The notes under the pieces were generated by a model. The model was not told where the DNA came from and did no database searches. It saw nothing but the letters and a program-made list of their open reading frames with translations. From assembly GCF_902167145.1 (NCBI RefSeq), contig NC_050101.1, positions 111,009,789 through 111,073,788 on the forward strand: a stretch of DNA of 64,000 nucleotides, read 5' to 3'. The number at the start of each line of letters is the position of its first letter. Within the stretch, counting starts at the first letter, position 1. The translations under genes and the position numbers were made by a program. This DNA is from Zea mays (taxonomy: Eukaryota > Streptophyta > Magnoliopsida > Poales > Poaceae). Below are positions 56,112 through 64,000 of the stretch, one piece after another.

Positions 56112-56535
56112 CACTACAGGAATTCACTTAATTCTCGTCGGCCTAAAACCGACGGGAATAAGCCCTAAACCGACGGGAATAAGTAATTCCCGTCGGTTTA
56201 GGGCTTATTCCCGTCGGTTTCAGGCCGATAGGCGTCCCTTGTCGGGGATAAGGTTATCCCCATCGGCGGCTGACGGGAATAATTAATTCCCGTCGGGTAG
56301 ATAGTGGCCGACGGGAATTAAGGCTAACTCCCGTCGGTTTTGCTGGCCGACGGGCGTCACATATTAATTCCCGTCGGTTCCCCAGGCCGACGGGAGTTAT
56401 TAATTAATTCCCGTCGGCCAACGTAGGGCCGATGGGAATTAACTGGGCCGACGGGAGTTAGTAATTAATTCTCGTCGGTTCGACCATAGCCGACGGGAAT
56501 TAACTGGGCCGACGGGAATTACCCTATACTGCTAC
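56112..56535. repeat. CACTA-2 3' subterminal repeat array
   Basis: More than a dozen CCGACGGGAATT-like motifs in both orientations, including the hairpin at 56140-56226. Expected binding region for the tnpA-type protein. Confidence 0.88.
56140..56226. repeat. 87-bp near-perfect hairpin in CACTA-2
   Basis: Two 41-bp arms (GGCCTAAAACCGACGGGAAT ... and its complement) around the loop AAGTA, with one mismatch. A decayed version is present in CACTA-1 near 40290-40376. Confidence 0.9.
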
Positions 56536-56818
56536 AAAAACAGCACTAAATTATGTCACTATTTCTGCACACATAACATATATCAAACATAACATAAATC
56601 ACATATAACAGCTACATTACAAACACATGTAGAGATACGACATGCACAAACACATGCATTTAGACATAAACACTTGCATTTATAATTAAAACATCCACCA
56701 ACGTGTACGACATAGTATTGAAACATAACATCCACCAACATCCAACAACGAGTACGACATAGTATTGAAACATAGCATCCACCAACGAGTACGACATTTC
56801 AAACATAAGTTTAAGTGT

Positions 56819-59040
56819 TTAGAGATAACCACCACTTGGGTGGTTAGAGCTTTGACCGCTGCCGCCACCACCACCAGGAGGAGGGAACGCGAAGAGCGAG
56901 TCAACAAATCCAGTCCCTACTGCTGGATCAGACCCACTACCACCCGCTTCAGGCGTAACCTATGCAAGTTAGCAAATATCAACACGTTAAATGCAAATAT
57001 CAAAAAGTATAAAAGTGTATAAATTAATCGAGAGTTATCAAACGTACCCTACTCCAGGTGCAGGTATATGTGTCGGAGGGGTGGTGAACTTTGGTGGTGG
57101 AACTGGTGTGTTTGCAAATTGGCTCCATTGTGGTGGCGGTGAAAAATTTGTTGCCATGCCCTGTTACTGCATTAGCTGTTAAACACATATGTGTTACTAC
57201 TGAAGATGTTGTATTGAAATATAATAATTTAGAGTTCGGATTATGTGTACTCACTTGATACATCGCTTGGTTATGTGCATTGCAAGCCTCCATAAATTCG
57301 CGTTGTTGTCTCATCTCTTCACGCATCCTCATAATCTCCAACTCCTGCTCGTTCGGTCGACGAGAGCATGAGCTACGGGAAGATGAACCCGTCCTCTGAG
57401 ATCTCACCGACGACGAGTCAATGAATCCGTCGAAGAGTGTGTATCTATAAGTGATTCAAAAAATGTGATTACTGCATAATCAATTTAGTGTCAACCATAT
57501 AATTTCATAAGTTAGAGCTTACCGTCCATGCGCTTTGCCACCACCACTTGCGTACACCCCCGAGGGATCCACCGGTTCATGGCGCCAGTCGAAGTCAGGG
57601 CCATGGCGACGAACCATCTCCTCCCCATATGCCGCCTATACATCATTCACAACCTTACAAATGCAGGAATTTATATACTTTGAACGTTTGAACTTTTGAG
57701 CCAAAACTCACCAAGCGATCTGTGGCTGTCTGGCTGCAGAGCTGGTCAGGGTTGTTCGGGTCTGGTCCTTTGTGGCCCTCCTGGTAGACCTCAATGTCAC
57801 TAGGCTTTTGGCCACTCGTAGCTTCCTATATAAACAAAAAACATTCATAAGCAATCGTATTATTTGTTGATCGACATAGAAAGATCAAACTTACCATTCT
57901 TTTAGCTTTTCGTATCATGTCGTCACCGCCAAACTTGTGGTTAGGATTGGTTCCTCGACATTGTCTGTGATGCGCTGACGCTTTCTGGAAGCCTTCGGAA
58001 GCCCAATATCGACACCAAGCATAGTACGCATCAGGCACGGGCGCCATCCATGGAACCATCACCTGCACACACACAATGTTACATATTATATCAATCACAA
58101 CAATAAATATAAAGGGTAAAACAAATTGAATACTAACCTCACAATATTGATCCTCAGTCAAATATATCTTTGAGGACCCTTCCTTTTTATTCAAGGGGCC
58201 TGCTTCTTCCGGATGCTTTTGAAAATACAGGTTTGTAGCCTGAATTCTCACATAGTATATGGCATCATTCACCAGCTTCTTTGCATTGTTTTGCAAGACA
58301 CGTTCAGCGTGCCCCATGTAATCCTCTCCGTCACGCAACCGATATCGAAGCTACAACATAAAGAATACAAATACAATGGTATAAGTCATAGATTTACAAT
58401 ATTAAGAAACATAACAAAAATAATAAAGAATTCATACCCAAAAGTCATTACGCACAAGTCCCTGTCTGTCGGTGTGGTTTCGTTCCTTTTTAAACTTGTA
58501 CTCATCCCAGGTACTGACGAGCATGATTAAAGTCCTATCAGCCTCTCACTCTATCGCGTGACGAGGCTTTACTGAGTGGCTTTTTCTTGAGCGACGTGTG
58601 TGTGTCGCTGAAGAGCCTCCCGAGCCATCATCCATCGGGTTGTCAGCCGGTTCGCCCTATTGGCCCCACTGGTCCCACGCCTGTTGCTGCTCTCTCTGGT
58701 GGTCCCACTGGTCCCATGGCTGGTGATGCTGTGCGGCCTGGTCCCATGTCACGTGCTCCACCTCCTCATTGTGCTCCACCTCCTCATTGTGCTGCTCAGC
58801 CTCATTGTGCTCCTCCTCCTCAATGTGCTGCTCCTCAGTGTGCTGCTCATCCTAGTACATACAACCCAAGATTTATTTGTAAATATGTAAACAAATTTAT
58901 TTGTACAAGATATGTTATCTCATCTCCATGTACCGCGCTCAACAGCTCTCGACGTCTGCTGCTGCTCGAAGAACTGCCCTGAAAAAGGCTCAGGCCCTTG
59001 AACAACCCCTTCACTGACTTCTTTGATTTTGGCGGCATCC
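56819..59040 (-). pseudogene. tnpA-like gene of CACTA-2 (Transposase_24-like), multi-exon
   Basis: Exon pieces recognisable from splice sites and content: about 58935-59040 (starts MPPKSKKSVKGLFKG after ATGCAG); 58530-58851 (acidic EEVEHNEEVEH repeats, then W/Q-rich); about 58140-58490 (ends QYCE); 57900-58065 (VPWMAPVPDAYYAWCRYWA, KFGGDDMIRKAKRM); about 57710-57830; about 57530-57640 (YASGGGKAHGR); about 57255-57450 (LFDGFID, coiled-coil ELEIMRMREEMRQQREF); 57048-57180; last exon 56819-56959, glycine-rich. The middle exons match the plant Transposase_24 (Ptta/En/Spm) family, whose En/Spm relatives bind subterminal repeats. Stops at 58657-58659 (TAG) and near 57170 (TAA) suggest a pseudogene. 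Exact exon borders are uncertain. Confidence 0.65.
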
Positions 59041-59132
59041 TGCATAAAAAATAAGAAATTATTCATTAGTGCATCAAAAATGACATAATACTTAAAATAT
59101 AAACAAATGAAATAACAAAACAACTTTACTTG

Positions 59133-62100
59133 TTAAATATCATCAAAATCAGGATCTATTTGTTCTCTTCTATGCAGAGGTCGCCATGTAACTTTTCTCC
59201 TAACAGGTTGTCTTCTCCGTCTCTCGGGAAAAGTTAAGTCGTTAACGTCTGCAACTAGTCAATCTAATGCCGGTGCAGGATCAATATGAAAACTAGTTGG
59301 CAACTCTTCTTCTTGAAACACCTCATCAACCTGCTCAAGGTGACCAATTTGATATTCGTCCTCACCAGGAGTGTATAGGCATTCGCGAGGATTTACATTG
59401 TACACAACCCTCCATTTAGACAACTTTTTGCATGGATATGTCGAGAAATAAACTTGGTCTGCTTGATGGGCAAGGATATACGTGTCGTGTCCTAGAAGCA
59501 ATTTCTCAGGTTGGATCTGTGTCATCCCAAATTCGGTCCTATAATACTTCGGGTCATACCATTTACACTCAAAGAAAACTAGCGCTAAAGGCTTATTTCC
59601 AGCAAATGTAATCTCGATTATATTTTTGATTTTCCCGTAATAGCAGGCTTCGTGTCCTTCCATGTCGGTTGCCCTAGTAATGACTCCACTATTTTGAGTG
59701 GCGGCCATAGGATGACTTGATTCGAAAATGCTTGAACGAAAGCGATATCCATTGACGTCGTAACGTCCATAGCTTTTGGCAGTTACGCTTCCAATAGATA
59801 ACTGACGTAAGTCATCATTCAAATTCATTTCCTCCCCAAACTGTCAATCATGCCACAAAGCATTAGCAAATTCTGTAATATTAGTTAAATGAAATTAGCT
59901 CTCGGAGCCACATAATTAAGACTTACACAGTCCCGAAGCCACATAATGAAATTAGGTCGCCCATGCATACCATCTTGTCGCAATTTGTCTATGTCTCTCG
60001 CTGTTGGCCTACCGAGACACCTCATGTTTTGTTCATCAAACTCGCTGTCAAATATTATTGTATGACATGAGATATTTGATAACATAAACTAATTCACATA
60101 TGAACAGTTTAAGGAAACAAGTCTTACACAAAGTATTTCTCCACCTCAGGCATATTCGTGAACATGTACAGTAAAGCAGACTTCCGTTCTTCCATACTGA
60201 GGTGATATGCCTTGGGTGGACCAACGGCTTTGCCGTTTGTCTGAAAAATCGAAAGATCACTACACGGAGGCATCTCTCGTTCATCATCATGGTACCTTTT
60301 CTTTCGAGCAAATACATTATGTTCTTCTGCAAAGTAACAACTTGTGAAGTGTGCTACCTCCTTTAGTTTAAATTGTTCCGCAATACATCCTTCAACTCTT
60401 GCCTTATTGCCCACCATTGCTCTAAGCTTCTTTAATGCTCTTTCTATATAAAACATCCACCTATACTGAACAGGACCACCGACCTTAGCCTCATATGGAA
60501 GATGTATAAAGAGATGCTGCATATGATTGAAGAAACCTGGTGGAAATATTTTTTCCAATTTGCACAAAAGCACTGGTGCCTCTTTCTCCAGCTGTTCCAT
60601 AACATCTCTTCTGATTTCTTTACCACACAACTGTCTGTAGAAATAACTAACTTCAGCTAACGTTTTCCACACAGCTTCGGAAATGTACCCACGAAACATT
60701 ACAGGCATGAGCCTCTCCATAATTATGTGGAAGTCATGGCTCTTTAGTCCATTCATCTTCATTGTCTTAAAGTTCACAGATCTTCTAAAACCAGCGGCAT
60801 AACCATCGGGGAATTTAATATCCTTCATCCACTTCATCACTTCTTTCCGTTGCTTAGATTTCAGACAATAGTCAGCTTTTGGTTTGCCTCCGTTTTCTCT
60901 AAGCACTTGGGTTGGACGATCACATATCACTGCTAAGTCCATGTGTGCCTTGTCATTGTCTTTCGTTTTATCAGGGAAATCCATGCATGTATTTATGAGG
61001 GCTTGGCAAAAGTTACTCTCTTGATGCATGACATCGATGTTGTGCATCAAAATCAATGACTTAGCATAAGGAAGCTCCCACAAGCCACATATGTGAGTCC
61101 AGTTATCCTCCTCACCAAAACCTTGATACCTTTTCCCACTCTCGTCTAGGACAAGTTTCATATGCTCTTCTGTAATTTCTATCCCACTACGTCGCTTGGG
61201 CGGTCCCTTCGTGACAATGGTGCCCTTCCTAAATTCCTTTCTCTGCCTTCTGAAGGGGTGATTGAAGGGTAGAAAACATCTATGGCAATCAAAGTAACAT
61301 ATCTTGCCACCAGCACTAAGACGAAAACAATCTGTATCTTTAGCACAATAAGGACACGTCAATCTACCATGCACGCTCCATCCAGAGAAAATACCATACG
61401 CCATAAAATCATGAACCAAGAATAGATATGCAACATGAAGATTGAATTTCTGCTTCTTGAAGCAGTCATAGGCTTCCACACCTTGCCATAGCTTCTTTAA
61501 CTCTTCAATCAGTGGTTGAAGCATCACATTGAGGGTACGCCAGGATGCTCAGGCCCAGGTATAATAAGACATAGGAACATAAACTCATATTTCCTGCAAA
61601 GAGCAGGTGGAAGGTTGTACGGTATGGCAATGACAGGCCAACATGAATACGACGCAACGGTCATATTGAACGGCGTGAAACCATCGATTGCCAAGCCGAT
61701 ACGAACGTTTCTTGCATCGCTGGCAAAATCTGGATCAAATTTGTCAAGAGCCTTCCATGCATCACCATCTGACGGGTGCACCATTAACCCATCTTGTCTG
61801 TCCGTACAATCTTTATGCCACCTCATGTGCATAGCGGTCTTCCTCGAGAGAAACAAACGTTTCACTCTAGGAGTGAGAGGCATGTACCGAAGCTGTTTAT
61901 GTGCAACCTTTGTCACCACCTTCTCTCCATCTTCATTTACAAGCTCCACGTACCTCGACGTCCCACATTTTAAGCATTTCTGTTCTCTGCCATGTTCCTT
62001 CCAAAAAAGCATACAGTTGTCTTGGCAAACATCAATCTTCTCATACTCCATACCAAGACCTTCAAGCAATTTTTTGGACTGGTACATGTCTTTGGGCATC

Positions 62101-62648
62101 TTGTGACCCGTAGGAAGAACCTCGCTAATCAAATCCACAAGCTCCTTGTAACAATTAATTGAAAATGCAAACTTGGACTTGATTGACATCAGTCGGGTCA
62201 CGAATTCGAGCACGGTCACGTTAGTGTGCCCGTGAAAAGGCTCTTCTGACGCTTTAAGTAGGTCGAAGAACTTCTGAACCTCCGGTGTAGGTGAATCATG
62301 ATGATCTAGGGCCAGTTCAGGCTACAGATCCTCAAGCATCTGATCCATCCTATCAACATCATCTTCACCGTCATCAACTTCTACTTCTGCTGCTCGTTCA
62401 ACATCTTCACCATGGAGATACCAGACCTTATAGGCTGGCACGAAACCATGCGAGCACAGGTGTAGTGTGACCTGCCTCTTGGTGTGGCTCGTCATATTTC
62501 TACATTTATTGCATGGACACCTAATATTATCTATTTGTGACAAAGCAGCTGCATGGTCCAGAAACATCTGCGTCTTGGCAAACCATTCACTTGTGTGACA
62601 CCCACCCTTCTTGAAACCTTCATACATCCAATCACGTCTATCACCCAT
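59133..62648 (-). pseudogene. tnpD-like CACTA transposase of CACTA-2
   Basis: Starts MGDRRDWMYEGF at 62648. Transposase-associated domain (CPCNKCRN), Transposase_21 core (LAIDGFTPF; HDFMAYGIFSGWS; CPYCAKDTDC; LWELPYAKS; HNIDVMH), DUF4218-like and DUF4216-like regions. Two short introns near 60115-60040 and 59935-59850 have GT-AG ends. Lesions: TAG at 62322 (CAG in CACTA-1), a 1-nt deletion at about 61530 relative to CACTA-1, and TGA at about 59259 (TTA in CACTA-1). A 467-codon stretch (60124-61527) is open. It keeps aspartates that CACTA-1 has lost, so it is the better-preserved copy but still cannot yield full-length protein. Confidence 0.88.
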
Positions 62649-63733
62649 TATTGCGGCTGTGTGTACGAGTAAAGAGTGTGTGAGACAATATCACGTTTCT
62701 AAACGTAACACATACATCTATAGGTAAGTAGTAAAACTATATATATATATATACATAAATAACTATATATATACATAAAAACTATATATATACATAAATA
62801 TATAGTTATATACATAAATAACATTAAATTTATCAATAGCGAAACCTTCATACAACCTAATATGATAAGTTAAATCTATTCAATAAATAACATCAAATTC
62901 AACAATTTAATAGAATAAGTTAAATTTATTATAATAATAGAATTAATACTTATACGTAACATCAAGGCACACATGTGATATTAAACTAACTCTATGCACA
63001 CTCTAATCACATGTTATATTAAACTAACTCTAATTACACTCTAATCACACCCTAAACTAACTCTAATCACATGAAAGTTAACTCCCGTCGGCCATAAAAA
63101 ACCGACGAAAATAAACATTTATACACACATTTAACAATAACACTCGCATTTACATTAAATAATTCAAACAATAATATACCTTAACGGTCCGGGGCGGCTG
63201 CGGCGCTCCGCGGCGGCGGCGTTGGTGGCGGCGAGCAGCGGGCGACGCTTCGGGGGCGGGCGGCGCAACGGGGACGGGCTGCAGACGGCGCTCCGGCGGC
63301 GCGGCGGACGGCGCTCCGGAGGCGGGGCGGGCGGCGGTCGTTGCTCCGGGAGTGGGCGGCGCTCTGGGGGCGTGGGCGGGCGGCGGGCGGCGCTACGGGG
63401 GCGGAGGCGGTGCGGCGGACGGCGCTCCGGGGCGGTGGCGGTTGCGGGCGGCGCTCCCGGGGCGGTTGCGGGCGGCGCTCCCGGGGCGGTGGCGGGCGCG
63501 CTCCTAGGCCGCGGGGCGGCTGGCCGGGGCGGTGGTGGGCGGCGGCGGCGTACGTGGCTTGGAAACCGAGAGAAGAGAGGAAATGAGCCGCGCGGGATGA
63601 CCGCCGGCACATAAAGCATTAATTCCCGTCGGCTGGCGTCAGGGCCGACGGGAGTTAACTAATTCCCGTCAGCCCGAGCAAAGGCCGACGGGAATTAAAA
63701 TGGCTGACGGGAATCTTCCTGATTCCTGTAGTG
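62649..63733 (-). other. CACTA-2 5' leader: AT-rich intron-like part, GC-rich repeats, subterminal repeats
   Basis: 62700-63100 is AT-rich with TATATA runs and ATTAAACTAACTCTA repeats. 63180-63560 is very GC-rich with repeated GGCGCTCC(G)GGG and GCGGGCGGCG units; its long proline/arginine frames look like a compositional by-product. 63625-63715 carries CCGACGGGAATT subterminal motifs. Confidence 0.75.
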
Positions 63734-63736
63734 ATT

Positions 63737-64000
63737 AAAGAAAGATGTACCAAAAATAGATAACATTATTCACATATTTTATTATATTAATCTAAATATC
63801 AAAACATAATGTTTAGGTACATTTATACCTTTGCCTTGACAGAAAACAATAATTCCCGAGCAATGCGATTGCAATTACAAGATTGCGTGAACAGTAAAGG
63901 AATACTGTTCACTACTTATAGGCACAGGACACAGCCTGTAAGGAATTATAATCATACCCCTTATAAAAGTTTACAACAATGACTCAGACCCTTATGGACT
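63737..64000 (-). repeat. 3' LTR of gag-only copy 3, continued
   Basis: Continues the LTR interrupted at 56111. The segment with GTGAACAGTAAAGG, ACTTATAGGCACAGGACACAG and CATACCCCTTATAAA aligns with copy 1 LTR 5900-6000. It runs out of the window at 64000. Confidence 0.8.

Larger units (their letters stand above)
56112..63733 (-). mobile_element. CACTA-2: nearly complete CACTA (En/Spm-type) transposon
   Basis: 7622 bp, termini CACTACAGGAATTC and (reverse) CACTACAGGAATCAGG, target duplication ATT (56109-56111 and 63734-63736). Both expected genes are on the minus strand: tnpD-like (59133-62648) and tnpA-like (56819-59040). Subterminal CCGACGGGAATT arrays at 56132-56530 and 63625-63715. Structurally complete, but both genes carry stops. 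It could be mobilised only by proteins made elsewhere. Confidence 0.95.

Noticed and set aside
56132..56530. Regularly repeated CCGACGGGAATT motifs that could look like a CRISPR-style array
   Set aside because: Repeats occur in both orientations with irregular spacing at a CACTA terminus in a plant genome.
63164..63619. Proline/arginine- or glycine-rich frames in the GC-rich block, on both strands
   Set aside because: All frames are open because of base composition. It is the non-coding leader of CACTA-2.

Overview
This window looks like intergenic DNA from a large grass genome, most likely maize or a close relative. The evidence is nested Sirevirus-type copia elements with CCGGACNGTCCGG-rich LTRs, Tekay-like gypsy elements with multi-kb LTRs, CACTA elements with CCGACGGGAATT or CACTCGGCAAAG subterminal repeats, and Tourist-like MITEs. 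No prokaryotic features apply. Nearly every long reading frame belongs to a transposable element, and most are broken.

Layout. 1-6233: a gag-only LTR retroelement (copy 1, minus, left end outside the window) that also carries a spliced gene on its opposite strand. It interrupts the gag of a minus-strand Sirevirus (SireA, 6234-16778). SireA's 5' LTR is split by copy 2 of the same gag-only family (8471-16030, TSD GGGGT). SireA itself sits in the 5' end of a plus-strand CACTA element (CACTA-1, 16779-40400). CACTA-1 also carries a nearly codeless Tekay-derived LTR element (19435-28647, TSD TGAAT) and a second Sirevirus (SireB, 29558-38650, TSD GTAAG).

40401-48667 is the least retroelement-dense part. 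It holds CACTA remnants, a nest of four Tourist-like MITEs (42707-44006), a small CACTA element whose right end and flank are tandemly duplicated (44192-46429), and a small two-exon gene on the minus strand (47235-47686). That gene encodes a secreted cysteine-rich, defensin-like peptide and is the only plausible host gene I found.

48668-55903 is a decayed minus-strand Tekay-type chromovirus with a 3.2-kb LTR. Its gag is broken by the LTR of a third gag-only element (from 55904), which in turn carries CACTA-2 (56112-63733, TSD ATT). CACTA-2 has both a tnpD-like and a tnpA-like gene; CACTA-1 has lost all but the last exon of the latter.

The elements are related by insertion, not by pathway. 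Order of events, inferred from nesting: CACTA-1 before SireA, the Tekay derivative and SireB; SireA before gag-only copies 1 and 2; the chromovirus before gag-only copy 3, then CACTA-2. The proteins encoded are capsid (gag), reverse transcriptase/integrase polyproteins, CACTA transposases, one antisense accessory protein of unknown function, and one defensin-like peptide.
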